A DNA stretch of 63,720 bases from an uncultured bacterium (GCA_902765215.1 CACWZA010000008.1:1-63720), one strand, 5' to 3'. Positions 37,817 to 47,090 are shown, numbered from the stretch's first letter. Notes: generated from the sequence alone by a model not told the origin. A program made the numbers and translations.

Positions 37817-39436
37817 GTGGGATTATCATCATCACAAGCTAGATTATTATCACTCACCTCAAGGCAACACGCTGTTGAAGGTGAGGCTCAACGCATTATG
37901 GCGAACAAACTGCGTCTTTCTAACGACTCAGATGCGGCTTATAATGACTATATTCAGGCTCTTGATGAAACACAATTGAAGGTTTTAAGAAATTATAACA
38001 AAACAACAGCTAAGAGTGGGTGGGTAGATGCAAGTATTAACAACCTGTTAAGATACGGTTATACTGATGAATTTAACAAGGGTACTTTGTACTTTGTTCA
38101 GGATATTGAAACAGGCGGACTTTATGTTCCGAAATCACTTATTGATAAGTTCGATCCAAATATGGAAATGAGGGAATTTGTTGCCCAGTTTGAAGGCATT
38201 ACATACGAAGAGATAGATACTAATGAATCAGCAAGAATCAGCTATCAGGAAGCAATGGATAACAACTATGCAGAAGCATTGGGGTCATCTGAGGCTGAAT
38301 CACTGCAAAACTATATAAAATATAACGATTGCTTGTCTGACGACAAAGTACTGAATCAGTACTGTACCTCACTTAAAAATTCTATTCCGTCTATCAGTAC
38401 AGATGGCTACAGAAGATTAAGTGCTACAGATACAGACTCAGTTCAAGACTTTAGAGAAGGATTGTACAACATTATAAACTCAGGCATATTGAGTAACTTT
38501 TCATCAGTTGAACAGGGACTGCTGCAGATGACATCTTTAACATTAGATAGGTTAATAACTTCTGTTGAAACATATTCAAATCCTGAAAGTATAACAAAAA
38601 TGACTGTTGAAACTATAGATGAAGGTGGCTATCCGACAGGAAATGCATACATAAAAGAAGACGGATTACTAAACAATTCACAAATATATCAGGGGTTGCT
38701 TAATGGTGGGGCTATATGTTTATATAACGGTTCTACACGATTAGGAAATATGACAGTAGATTTATGCTTCCCTGGTGGCAGCAACCCATACCCATGCCTT
38801 AGAGATGCAATGACGGCATATAATGCAGCAAAAGGCACAAGCCACAAAACAGTTGCTGATATGATATTAAGTATAGTAACAACAAAAATAGCAACAGGGA
38901 CGAACACTGCTAAAGATTTCTTAGCATCAATAGGGCATACAGAAGAAGATGTTAAGAATTTCAAATCATACCTTGATGCAAAAAACACATACTCAAATTA
39001 TGAACCGGTATTTGAATATGTTCCAAATCTTCCGCAAAGAGCATCATACTACGAAGAAATCTATAAAGTTTTAAAGAGCGCTGACGGTAACCTTATTGAA
39101 TGCGATGAAGACCGCTGTCAAAACCCTACCTGGGTTAGCAATATGGTTAAGAACGGACTTGTTGTGCTTTCAACATGGGATTACGATAATGAGTACCTGA
39201 GCAAAACTGCTGCTGTTTTAAACTATGAAATTAAAGAAGTTTCTAACGAAGATGAAATTGAAAAAATTGCATCAGAATACGAAGAAACACTTGCAGAAAT
39301 TAATATTAAAGAAAAAAGATTTGATAAGAGATTAGCAGTTCTTGAATCTGAACGACAGGCTATTGTGACAGAAGTAGAAGGCCTTAAACAGGTTATGGAC
39401 GATAACATTGATGCAACATTTAAAGTCTTTGGTTAA
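37817..39436 (+). CDS. MGLSS-family protein 2, function unknown
   Basis: 539 residues, starting at GTG 37817 with AGGA 9 nt upstream. The N-terminus MGLSSSQARLLSLTSRQ is shared with proteins 1 and 3, and YNDYIQALDETQ matches YNDYLEALDKTK of protein 3. The C-terminal helix (FDKRLAVLESERQAIVTEV, then GLKQVMDDNIDATFKVFG) matches protein 1. The middle has no recognised domain and differs from protein 1. No signal peptide or TM. Paralogy and terminal helices are seen directly; export by a flagellar or type III-like route is inference. Overlaps the converging PLD gene by 4 bp. Confidence 0.88.
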   Translation: MGLSSSQARLLSLTSRQHAVEGEAQRIMANKLRLSNDSDAAYNDYIQALDETQLKVLRNYNKTTAKSGWVDASINNLLRYGYTDEFNKGTLYFVQDIETGGLYVPKSLIDKFDPNMEMREFVAQFEGITYEEIDTNESARISYQEAMDNNYAEALGSSEAESLQNYIKYNDCLSDDKVLNQYCTSLKNSIPSISTDGYRRLSATDTDSVQDFREGLYNIINSGILSNFSSVEQGLLQMTSLTLDRLITSVETYSNPESITKMTVETIDEGGYPTGNAYIKEDGLLNNSQIYQGLLNGGAICLYNGSTRLGNMTVDLCFPGGSNPYPCLRDAMTAYNAAKGTSHKTVADMILSIVTTKIATGTNTAKDFLASIGHTEEDVKNFKSYLDAKNTYSNYEPVFEYVPNLPQRASYYEEIYKVLKSADGNLIECDEDRCQNPTWVSNMVKNGLVVLSTWDYDNEYLSKTAAVLNYEIKEVSNEDEIEKIASEYEETLAEINIKEKRFDKRLAVLESERQAIVTEVEGLKQVMDDNIDATFKVFG

Positions 39437-41265
39437 TGTTTAACTGATTTAGGCTTAAACCTGCAACCATCATCTTCCATGTCGGTTTTACCGTCATAAT
39501 CATTATCAATGCCGTCAGAACAAGAACCGACAGAGAAAACGCTCTCTGCGGATACATCATATTTAAGCCAACGGTCATTTATTCTGTTCCACAGATAGTT
39601 AAAATAATTTTTAAAAAACTTTGTAATATCAGAGTCTACAACTATCAAAACATTCTCATCATTCTTGCGTTCACCGCTTTTAGAGAAGTTCATTGAACCT
39701 AAAATTGTGTATTTATCATCAATTAGAATCGTCTTTGAATGCAATTTCCCCGCATAGTTTTCGGTTTTAACCAAAATGCCATGCTGCCTTAACAGGTGAT
39801 GTTTTGAACTCTTATTTTTCGCATTTGTTGCATCAATAATAAGTCTGACATCAACCCCTCTTGCTTTCGCCCGTATAAGCGCATTTGCGAGATATTCATC
39901 GGTAATCAGAAAAGTAGGCATATAAATATATTTTTCTGCCTTGTCAACAATCGGAACAATCTGTTTTTGGATAATTCTATCCACAGGTGAAAAATAAACA
40001 GACAACAGGGTTTGACCGACTTTTATATTCTCTTTCCCCGTAACCTTTTCTTTGAGGTAATGAAACTTAGAATTGTACATTTGCTCAAACTCTTTAGTAT
40101 AAATCTGTGCAATCTGTGGTGATTTAATAAGCAGAACATTGTTACCGTTAAAATCAGACATATCAGTAAAGCTAAGGTTAGCAGAGCCTGTTATAACAAC
40201 AGATTTATCAAAAATATAGAATTTGTCGTGCATAATAGAATTTGTGTAAATATGGGCATTTTTTAGCCCTGATGGAGCCTTATCACAAGTTGCAGTACCG
40301 ACAAAGGCAGCAAACTGTTTTGTATGGGCATAAATATTTGAATCTGAGGAATCTATATCGTAAACAAGTCTTATTTTTACCCCTCTTGCCTTAGCATTTT
40401 TAAGTGCCTGCTCAATCTTCGGAACTCTGTCATATCCATATATAGCTATATCAATCGTTGATTTTGCAGAGTTGATTTGCTTTACAAGTTCGTTGCAGAT
40501 GCTTGTAATTCCAAGCCTGTTGGGTACTAAATTCCTCGTATAATCAACGGCGAAGGCTTTTATATTCCCTTTTGAATAAACAAGCGGTGGCTGTTTTGGA
40601 TTGTATTTTATACTATTTGTATGTTTTTTATGAGGTTTCTTATGAGTAGGCTTTGAATTAGAGCAGGCACAAACTTTACACGGTTTTGCGCCTTTTGGCA
40701 TTTGTGATTTTGTCACCAGAATGTAATTATGCGATTCTCTGCCGTATTCACAGGTCAGAAGGTGATATTTATTACTTTTGACATTGTATAACCTGTAGTC
40801 AGATTTCTTTATCTGCTTAAGCCGACGGTTATAAGCAGACTCGTCAACAGGTTTTCCGTCTTTAAATATAAACCCTGATTTTCTTAAAATATCAGAGTAT
40901 TTTTCGCCGGAAACAATGATATCATTTTCGTCTTTTTTTGAGATATCAACCTTTTTATCAAGCAATACATCATTGAAATATTTTTCTGTAAGATAGGCAA
41001 ATGCATAACGGGTATACTCATCCAGACATAGTTTTGAGGCAAGTTTATCAGACTCCTCAAACTTAGTAATATACTGACATCCACGATTAAACGACATTGT
41101 TTCATTGTCGTCGGCAACCCCGTTCATATTTTTATCAACAACGATTTCAAACGGAGAGTTAACCTGCAATATATCATAAGAAGCAGACTTAAAAACCTGT
41201 ATTAAAGCAAAAAGAATAAATACACCGACAATAACACCTATTGCTATATATTTATTCTTTGCCAT
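39433..41265 (-). CDS. Phospholipase D-superfamily protein, membrane-anchored, with DxDxDG-type ends
   Basis: 610 residues. One N-terminal TM (YIAIGVIVGVFILFALIQVF). Two HKD motifs: HDKFYIFDKSVVITGSANLS with His346, and HSKTILIDDKYTILGSMNFS with His509, giving one composite active site for phosphodiester chemistry (lipid or nucleic acid). Residues about 35-60 contain DKNMNGVADDNE and the C-terminus has CSDGIDNDYDGKTDMEDDGC, both calcium-loop-like and common on extracellular proteins. A Lys/His-rich linker with CKVCAC lies near residue 200. SD GAGGG. Last gene of a four-gene minus-strand operon. Confidence 0.88.
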   Translation of the reverse strand: MAKNKYIAIGVIVGVFILFALIQVFKSASYDILQVNSPFEIVVDKNMNGVADDNETMSFNRGCQYITKFEESDKLASKLCLDEYTRYAFAYLTEKYFNDVLLDKKVDISKKDENDIIVSGEKYSDILRKSGFIFKDGKPVDESAYNRRLKQIKKSDYRLYNVKSNKYHLLTCEYGRESHNYILVTKSQMPKGAKPCKVCACSNSKPTHKKPHKKHTNSIKYNPKQPPLVYSKGNIKAFAVDYTRNLVPNRLGITSICNELVKQINSAKSTIDIAIYGYDRVPKIEQALKNAKARGVKIRLVYDIDSSDSNIYAHTKQFAAFVGTATCDKAPSGLKNAHIYTNSIMHDKFYIFDKSVVITGSANLSFTDMSDFNGNNVLLIKSPQIAQIYTKEFEQMYNSKFHYLKEKVTGKENIKVGQTLLSVYFSPVDRIIQKQIVPIVDKAEKYIYMPTFLITDEYLANALIRAKARGVDVRLIIDATNAKNKSSKHHLLRQHGILVKTENYAGKLHSKTILIDDKYTILGSMNFSKSGERKNDENVLIVVDSDITKFFKNYFNYLWNRINDRWLKYDVSAESVFSVGSCSDGIDNDYDGKTDMEDDGCRFKPKSVKH

Positions 41266-41283
41266 AAATTTTCCCTCAAATTT

Positions 41284-42519
41284 TTATGAATTAAATTCGA
41301 TAAACAGTTCTTTTATAATATCATATCCTTTGAGTAAAGTCTTGTAGTTAACCTTTTCATTTGCAGAGTGCATATTATAAACATCTGCAAGCCCTAAAAG
41401 AAACGGCATAAAGGTTTCCCCCTTTGAGTTCTTATTATGTGCATAAATATGAGTTTCAGCACCTGCGTGGAACGATGAAACCTCGTTTTGAATACCCAAT
41501 CTGTTGCATACTTTTGTGTGTAATTCAGGGATAGAATCATCGTCAGCCTTTTCAAACGGAGGCAAATGAACTTCAAATGTAATTTCTGCCTTTGCAAGAC
41601 CTTCATATTTTGAATTAAACTTATCAACGCACTCTCTCATAATGTTTTTGAGTTCTTCTTCCTTCTCAACACTTGCACTTCTGATTGAATAAGATGCTCT
41701 TGCATCAGTATTGATAATATTTGTTGATGCTTTTTCAGTAATTGTTTTAATATAATCAGGCGAATTCACACCCTCATCAATGAGTGATTTAACAGCATTT
41801 TGAATACCGCCTGCAACGATTGCACCAAGATTACAAGAGGTTATAACACCTGTTTCGTCCTCATAGTAAACACCCTGAGGAAAATCGTTCAGAAGTTCTG
41901 CTATCAGTTTTGCAGCATTAAGTCTTGTTTTATCACCTATATCAATACCAGAGTGGCCGCCGATAAGACCTTTTACAAATACTTTTGCATTAGTATAACT
42001 TGCCCCTGATATCTGCACCTGAGCAAGTTTATCAGCATCACATACCAAAATATATTTTGATTTGATTTTAGAAAAATCAACATGTTCTATACCGCTCATA
42101 TTGGTTTCTTCATCACGGGTATATGTTATTTCCAACCCGCCGTGCTTAATAGATTTATCGCCTGCAATCTGTTTTGCAAGATAGAGGGCAGACGCAACGC
42201 CGACTTTATCATCAGCACCGAGCGTACGACCGTCTGCTTTAATGAAATCGTCATCAAGTATCAGATTGACAGGTGATGCATCACCAACTACATCCATATG
42301 AGATGAAAACATAATCGGTTGTTTTGTTGTATCTGTTGGCGGAACATAGATATAGACATTTTTATAATCGTCTAACTCGCAATGAATTCCGTTTGTTTTA
42401 CAAAAATTTCCTATCCATTCGATAACCTTTTCTTCATGTAATGAAGGCGACGGAATTTGTACCAATGAACAGAATATATCGAGTAACTCACTCTCTTTTC
42501 TTAATGCATCAATAGTCAT
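41284..42519 (-). CDS. pepT: M20 family peptidase, tripeptidase T-like
   Basis: 411 residues, cytoplasmic dizinc aminopeptidase that releases N-terminal residues from short peptides. Metal and catalytic motifs: SSHMDVVGD (His, Asp), GADDKVGVASALY, TRDEETNMSG (Glu-Glu) and CDADK; GGHSGIDIG marks the dimerisation domain and FHAGAETHIYA the last His. SD CAGGAG before ATG 42519. It lies 11 nt after the GHL10 gene and 18 nt before the PLD gene, so operon membership is likely. Confidence 0.9.
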   Translation of the reverse strand: MTIDALRKESELLDIFCSLVQIPSPSLHEEKVIEWIGNFCKTNGIHCELDDYKNVYIYVPPTDTTKQPIMFSSHMDVVGDASPVNLILDDDFIKADGRTLGADDKVGVASALYLAKQIAGDKSIKHGGLEITYTRDEETNMSGIEHVDFSKIKSKYILVCDADKLAQVQISGASYTNAKVFVKGLIGGHSGIDIGDKTRLNAAKLIAELLNDFPQGVYYEDETGVITSCNLGAIVAGGIQNAVKSLIDEGVNSPDYIKTITEKASTNIINTDARASYSIRSASVEKEEELKNIMRECVDKFNSKYEGLAKAEITFEVHLPPFEKADDDSIPELHTKVCNRLGIQNEVSSFHAGAETHIYAHNKNSKGETFMPFLLGLADVYNMHSANEKVNYKTLLKGYDIIKELFIEFNS

Positions 42520-42530
42520 AATTTCTCCTG

Positions 42531-44354
42531 TTATTTCTTTTTAGATTTCGCTTTATTTTTGTTTTTGTTTTTATTTTTTACTCTGCGTTTTTTCTTACCT
42601 GTCTTTTGGGTAGGTGTTGTTATGCTTTCTTTTAGTGTATTTATGTAATTATCCTGAAAATGAGCATAATCAAAGATACTGAACCCGTCAATTTTTAACT
42701 TGCGTGCTTCATGAATTTGTCTGACTAAATCGGAATCAGAGCCGTTCATAAACGCAATAAACAGACCTGCATAAAGTTTTGTCTTAGGGTTTTTGTATCT
42801 GATGACCCCTCTCATCATATCTGCCGCAGTAACAGGATCACAGGTCAAAAAGAGCGGTGTGAAGCCGTCAACCAAGTCATTTTCTGTCCAAACAAGCCAG
42901 TCCTGATGTTTGTTTTCAAGCGCTGAATATTTGTTAGGGAAAATAACTGCTGTAAGTGTTACCTTGTTTGAACGGCAAATTTTTGAAAGCCTTCTTACAA
43001 ATTCTGTGATTTTACCGCGTCTGTAATCTTTCCAAGTCTGCCAGCAAGGATCTTGCGGAGTTAATTCGATAGGATCAACCCCCTGAACTGATTTAAAATC
43101 TTCTCTTGCTACCCTTGTGTAACCCCAAGCATTTTGTTCGCTCCCTGCATACTTTGGTACAGCAGCCTGAGGGAACCTTATGTAGTCCATATTTATACCG
43201 TCAATTCGGTAATCATAAATTATTTCGCAGGCCAACTGCAAAAGGAAGGTTTGGACTTCAGGGTTTGCAGGGTCTAAAAAGTAACCGTTGTGTTCGGCAG
43301 AACAGTGAACAGGTTTTTCTGAATCGTAAGTTGCTTTTGTAAGGTTAGACCAAGACGGAGAAACTGCCAAAATGCTCTTTTTGTTAGACTCAGGCTTTTT
43401 GTTACCTACATAAAAGGTTTCAAACCATACATTAACTTTAATATTTCTTTTGTGTGCTTCTTCTACAAAGGTTTTAAGCACATCTAAACCGTCGAAGGCA
43501 GGGTTTTGTTCGATAAACCCGTATTTTACCATTGTTTTTGACGGGAAAATTGTCATACCGTGATAATAGGTTTCCAAGAAAATGTTGTTTATGCCTGCAT
43601 CAGCGAGTTTACTAACAACATAAACGACATCTTCTTTGGTTTTGCAGGTTGGTCTTATCCAAACCCCTTTGAGTTCGTTAGCAGAATAAGGAACAGCCAT
43701 AGAAAGCGCTTTGTTTGCGTATTCTATTGCGAGCTGCGAATATTCTTTAACCTGTGCGGGGTGGTGTTCTGCTTTTTTAATACAGTTTTCTGCTGACTTC
43801 ATACAGTCTTCAATTTTTGATTTATCGTAGTCAGGATCGCGTTCTATGTAGTAGTCCATAACTTCCTGAACTTCCTTCAGGCACTCTTTAGCGCCATAGA
43901 TATAACTGTCAGAGGTTGTGAACGCACTAATAGTGTTATTATCTTTGTTAATATAGATTTTTGTACCTACAATAATATTTTTGTTAATCCAGTTTTTCGC
44001 AGAACCGTGTCCGCTAATTACAATACCATCTTCAGGGATAAGAGAATCCGCACCGCTAAGGGCGACAACGGTATTTCCTTTTACTATTGCTTCTGCGCCA
44101 AACTCGTTTGTTCCTGTTCTTTTCCCGAAGGCAGGGGTGTAGATTATTAACTGGTTTGCCCCTCTATAGCCCGGATAGTATGATGTTTTCTTTGTAGATT
44201 CGAGGTTAGGGTCTATATAACTGATACCTCTGCTTGCTTTAGAATATACTACCTCTGATTTTTGGGGAACATACTCGCTATATACATCTCCTGCGTATGC
44301 CGTAAGGCTAAACCAAAAACTTATAACTAAAAAACTTAATAAAAACTTCCTCAT
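42531..44354 (-). CDS. GHL10-type glycoside-hydrolase-like exported protein
   Basis: 607 residues. Sec signal MRKFLLSFLVISFWFSLTAYA. After a beta-rich N-terminal domain (about residues 30-150, GTNEFGAEAIVKGN) comes a helical linker, then the GHL10/DUF187-type TIM barrel from about residue 225 (LKGVWIRPT, INNIFLETYYHG, FDGLDVLKTFVEEAHKRNIK, VNVWFE, YRIDGINMDYIRFP). It ends in a long Lys/Asn/Arg tail (KNKNKNKNKAK). Likely cleaves or binds envelope or extracellular polysaccharide; substrate unknown. Overlaps the TPR gene by 4 nt (ATGA). Confidence 0.88.
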   Translation of the reverse strand: MRKFLLSFLVISFWFSLTAYAGDVYSEYVPQKSEVVYSKASRGISYIDPNLESTKKTSYYPGYRGANQLIIYTPAFGKRTGTNEFGAEAIVKGNTVVALSGADSLIPEDGIVISGHGSAKNWINKNIIVGTKIYINKDNNTISAFTTSDSYIYGAKECLKEVQEVMDYYIERDPDYDKSKIEDCMKSAENCIKKAEHHPAQVKEYSQLAIEYANKALSMAVPYSANELKGVWIRPTCKTKEDVVYVVSKLADAGINNIFLETYYHGMTIFPSKTMVKYGFIEQNPAFDGLDVLKTFVEEAHKRNIKVNVWFETFYVGNKKPESNKKSILAVSPSWSNLTKATYDSEKPVHCSAEHNGYFLDPANPEVQTFLLQLACEIIYDYRIDGINMDYIRFPQAAVPKYAGSEQNAWGYTRVAREDFKSVQGVDPIELTPQDPCWQTWKDYRRGKITEFVRRLSKICRSNKVTLTAVIFPNKYSALENKHQDWLVWTENDLVDGFTPLFLTCDPVTAADMMRGVIRYKNPKTKLYAGLFIAFMNGSDSDLVRQIHEARKLKIDGFSIFDYAHFQDNYINTLKESITTPTQKTGKKKRRVKNKNKNKNKAKSKKK

Positions 44355-45007
44355 TTATCCAACCTTTGTCTATCTCTTTGATTATAAAGCGAATTCTTGC
44401 TGAGTAAGTCCTCTAATGAAACGATTTTTGCTCTCAGCTCTTCCGAATATTTAATGGCTAATGCTTTGTTGTAGAAATTTATAGCGGAAGAAAAATCGCC
44501 GTATTTTTCATATATAGTACCAATTTGGTACAATGTTTCATAATGATTATCATATCCTGTATTATATGCTCTCAGATACTCTTTGAGCGCTTTTCTGAAA
44601 TCTTTTCTGTCGAAGTAAAAGTTTGCAAACGAGTAGTTTGCATACGGGTAGTTCGGGTTGAGATTAGTACTCCTGAAAAAGTTCGATTTTGCCCATCTGT
44701 CCTTGTGCATTTTATCAAAAATTATACCTAATCTTGTGAAATAGAGAGGGTTTTCTTTGTCGATTTCACCGAGAATTGTATATTTGCCGAGCATAGTTTC
44801 AAGCAAAATATATTTTTGCCTTTCGTCCTCTGAGGTCAAAAAGCGCTGGTAAAGGCTTTCTGCTTCAGCATTAACTTTATTTTCATCAAAGAGAGAATAT
44901 TCAATAGGGATTGTATACTGAATACCGCCCTGCTGAACTGCAAAGGCGAGATTTGTACACAACGAAAAAACTATAAAAAATAAAGTTAAAAAGCGAATAA
45001 TAATCAT
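44351..45007 (-). CDS. Exported TPR-repeat protein
   Basis: 218 residues with Sec signal (IRFLTLFFIVFSLCTNLAFA) and at least three tetratricopeptide repeats (YFTRLGIIFDKMHKDRWAKS, YANYSFANFYFDRKDFRKAL, ETLYQIGTIYEKYGDFSSAI). TPR domains scaffold protein interactions; here in the periplasm. First gene of the TPR-GHL10-PepT-PLD operon. Confidence 0.85.
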   Translation of the reverse strand: MIIIRFLTLFFIVFSLCTNLAFAVQQGGIQYTIPIEYSLFDENKVNAEAESLYQRFLTSEDERQKYILLETMLGKYTILGEIDKENPLYFTRLGIIFDKMHKDRWAKSNFFRSTNLNPNYPYANYSFANFYFDRKDFRKALKEYLRAYNTGYDNHYETLYQIGTIYEKYGDFSSAINFYNKALAIKYSEELRAKIVSLEDLLSKNSLYNQRDRQRLDK

Positions 45008-45072
45008 CTCCCCAAAGATATTATAGAAAAAGAGAAGTATATTATCAAGAAATTAAAAATAATTAAAATAAA

Positions 45073-45092
45073 ACCTTCGGCGAACCGAAGGT
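45073..45092 (-). terminator. Intrinsic terminator downstream of the 147-aa gene
   Basis: On the minus strand ACCTTCGG, TTCG tetraloop, CCGAAGGT, then TTTATTTT. UUCG-capped 8-bp stem. Confidence 0.88.
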
Positions 45093-45126
45093 GCAATTTA
45101 ATTTATTCCTTAACCCATCCTAATCT

Positions 45127-45570
45127 CTATGCGGCAAAGATATTCTCTTTGCTCGTATCAATCTCTATTCCGAAAAGATCCATCAGTTCTGCTGCTTCAG
45201 CTTCGCGGTCTTGTTCGTTAGATTTATAGTCTTCAACATCATTGTCAGTAAAAATCTGTTCAACAATTGAGCCAAATTTTTTCTTAGGCATTTGTGACAT
45301 TCTTTTTGCTGCTTCTGAGTTCAAAAATTTCAAAGTTTCTTTTAAGTTTGCGTCCAACACCAATTGTTGAGCGATGTTAGTTTTAGCAATATTTTGAGTA
45401 TATTCAAACAACAGTGCAGAATTAGTGCTGGCAGTGTTTTGTTCAATAACAGCTTCTGGAGTATTGGCTTTCTGAGCAGCATTGTTCATGACGAGCTTGA
45501 TATTATCCTTTAAGCCAGCCTGGTCTATAGAATATCCGTATGAATTTATGTATGCGATATCTATTGCCAT
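45127..45570 (-). CDS. 147-aa protein of unknown function under a sigma-28-like promoter
   Basis: 147 residues starting MAIDIAYINSYGYSIDQAG. Mostly helical, polar and acidic towards the C-terminus (DREAEAAELMDLFGIEID). No signal peptide, TM or known domain. ATG 45570 has the SD-like AAGGATTAGG upstream. The promoter (45603-45629) is the same sigma-28-like element as at the MGLSS-family genes, so co-regulation is likely; a clean terminator follows. It could be a small secreted component, a chaperone or a regulator, but nothing in the sequence decides. Confidence 0.8.
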   Translation of the reverse strand: MAIDIAYINSYGYSIDQAGLKDNIKLVMNNAAQKANTPEAVIEQNTASTNSALLFEYTQNIAKTNIAQQLVLDANLKETLKFLNSEAAKRMSQMPKKKFGSIVEQIFTDNDVEDYKSNEQDREAEAAELMDLFGIEIDTSKENIFAA

Positions 45571-45602
45571 TTTCCTAATCCTTATAGTTTCCCTTACTAA
45601 CG

Positions 45603-45629
45603 ACTACGGCATGTTTTCTGAAATCTTTA
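45603..45629 (-). promoter_or_regulatory. Sigma-28-type promoter motif
   Basis: On the minus strand TAAAGATT, exactly 15 nt from TAAA, then GCCGTAGT, ending 32 nt before ATG 45570. TAAAGATT and the CAGAA in the spacer also occur in the 28471 copy. Confidence 0.6.
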
Positions 45630-45739
45630 ATTAATTTGGGACAGTTGTTACAAAACTTAACAATAAGATTAAAAATAGAATTTGCAACACAGAAGTGTTT
45701 ATTGTAAGATTGTCATACTTTGATAATTGAATAAAGTAT

Positions 45740-45964
45740 TTAGCAGTCTGCCGAGCGGATTTTGCACTCTGCCGAGCGGATTTTGCGTAGGGTGACGGTG
45801 AACGAAGTGAACCTAACCCGAAGTAGCACCGAAATAGTGAACGACCATTTTGTGATAGCAAAATATAGTGAACGGCTTGAAGGTGTGAAGCAATAATCCA
45901 AGACAGAAACGATTGAGTATCGTTTCTGAGAGGGGTAGACACGCACAGGTTCGAAGAACCTTTT
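45740..45964 (+). other. Structured, repeat-containing non-coding region upstream of tRNA-Leu
   Basis: Within the roughly 400 bases (45571-45977) without a convincing gene. Seen: a 19-bp direct repeat TCTGCCGAGCGGATTTTGC at 45747 and 45768; repeated GTGAAC and TAGTGAACG words; a 10-bp hairpin CAGAAACGAT/ATCGTTTCTG (45904-45928); the segment GGTAGACACGC at 45934, identical to the D-arm of the tRNA-Leu 60 bp further on; and a last hairpin AGGTT/AACCT ending in TTTT (45947-45964). GC content is above the flanks. Could be an unrecognised ncRNA or decayed tRNA-related DNA. Open frames on the minus strand here cross the tRNA and are dismissed. Confidence 0.4.
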
Positions 45965-45977
45965 GAAAACTGAATAT

Positions 45978-46056
45978 GGGCATGTGGTGGAATGGTAGAC
46001 ACGCTAGTCTTAGGAACTAGTGCGAAAGCGTGGGAGTTCGAGTCTCTTCATGCCCA
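45978..46056 (+). tRNA. tRNA-Leu (anticodon UAG)
   Basis: Class II tRNA. The acceptor strands GGGCATG/CATGCCC pair and are followed by discriminator A. The anticodon loop CTTAGGA contains TAG, reading CUA/CUN. The variable arm is TGCGAAAGCGT and the T arm GGGAG-TTCGAGT-CTCTT, with two G-U pairs. No CCA is encoded. Confidence 0.93.
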
Positions 46057-46060
46057 AATA

Positions 46061-46090
46061 AAAGAGGATGGTTTCATATCATCCTTTTTT
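46061..46090 (+). terminator. Intrinsic terminator after tRNA-Leu
   Basis: AGGATG, 9-nt loop, CATCCT, then six T; the stem can be extended by A-T pairs. Confidence 0.85.
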
Positions 46091-46197
46091 ATTTGAAATG
46101 AATCAGTGAGGAGTCCCAATTGGGAGTTCGAGCAAGCCGAGCAGAGCAAACTTTATTAATAGCAAAAATATGTTTTTTCAATTTTTTATACATTGCT

Positions 46198-46854
46198 ATG
46201 ATGAAAATAAATCTAAAACCAACAAACATTTTCAATATTAAACGAGGCTTACCTAAAACACGCCCTGCAGAAAAGCTCAGCGGGACTTCTGGCTGTAATT
46301 TACCTGAAATTTCTGTTGTTTCTACAAAGAATGTATACAAAATCAATAAATTAATAAACAATTTTTTTAGAATATTTACTGATGAAATACCTGAGACAGA
46401 AAAATCAAAAGATCCGCTCCCAATAAAAATATTATGCAGTGTATTAGGCGGGATTGCCAAATCGGCAATGAAATATCAGGCTATAAAACCAAATAACGTT
46501 ACAAAAATCGTAAAAATAGGCAAAAAAGATGCCGGTGGTTATGTATTTGTGACTGATAAAGAAAATGATATGGGCTATGTTATGCTTTTATCATTAGATA
46601 AAAAATATCACCATACAAGAGCGGGGAACAAGGCACTTTTTGACATTGCCAAAGATATCTATTTAAATGCAAAAGAGAAGAATATTTCAAGAATTTCGTG
46701 GCAAGTTGACAGAGAAAATAAGCGTGCCGCAAATTTATTCAGCCGTTTTAAGACAGAAACAGAAACCTATAAGAGTGCAGATAATCAGGTAATTAGCACT
46801 GAAGAATTTGGGAATACTCTTAAGCGGTACAGAGTTATAGATATGAATGCATAA
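46198..46854 (+). CDS. GNAT-like acetyltransferase
   Basis: 218 residues from ATG 46198 (46201 is also possible); the longer open frame to 46120 is unlikely. The N-terminal about 100 residues are basic and without recognised domain. The C-terminal part has the GNAT pattern: MGYVMLLSLDKKYHHTRAGNKALFDIAK (beta4 and acetyl-CoA loop), then ISRISWQVDRENKRAANLFSRF. Substrate unknown. No SD; TATACA lies 5 nt before the ATG. Confidence 0.65.
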   Translation: MMKINLKPTNIFNIKRGLPKTRPAEKLSGTSGCNLPEISVVSTKNVYKINKLINNFFRIFTDEIPETEKSKDPLPIKILCSVLGGIAKSAMKYQAIKPNNVTKIVKIGKKDAGGYVFVTDKENDMGYVMLLSLDKKYHHTRAGNKALFDIAKDIYLNAKEKNISRISWQVDRENKRAANLFSRFKTETETYKSADNQVISTEEFGNTLKRYRVIDMNA

Positions 46855-46920
46855 TACATAGGAAACCGCTTCAGGGTACATATTTGCAAAGTTCTGCTAT
46901 ATCACAGATTCAATAGAATC

Positions 46921-47043
46921 TTATATCTTTTTCAGTATGTTTTCAACGTCAGAGCCAACAATATCCAGTTGTAGGGTGTGATGTTTCGCACCAAAATAAT
47001 TCTCAAAGTTTCTGCTCAAAATACTCAAACCGATTGTTCTATT
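46921..47043 (-). pseudogene. 3' remnant of an azoreductase-like gene
   Basis: On the minus strand the frame reads ...NYFGAKHHTLQLDIVGSDVENILKKI and then a stop. The intact gene next door (47091-47642) ends ELDIIGSDVENILKKAETSIV. Only the last 30 or so codons are recognisable and there is no start or flavin-binding part, so this is a decayed duplicate or the scar of a recombination between paralogues. Confidence 0.7.
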
Positions 47044-47090
47044 ACGAGTTGGGGTTCCCCCAACCTACATACTTTTTTATTTTATATTAA

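Noticed and set aside
45747-45786. Possible CRISPR array
   Set aside because: Only two copies of a 19-bp repeat with a 2-bp gap; no spacers and no cas genes.
45934-45964. Second tRNA-Leu-like gene upstream of the real one
   Set aside because: Only an 11-nt D-arm segment matches; there is no acceptor stem or T arm.
45631-46002. Minus-strand open frames (including a KSARQSA-type repeat frame) upstream of tRNA-Leu
   Set aside because: They start inside the tRNA gene on the opposite strand, have no SD and their repeat is explained by the 19-bp DNA repeat.
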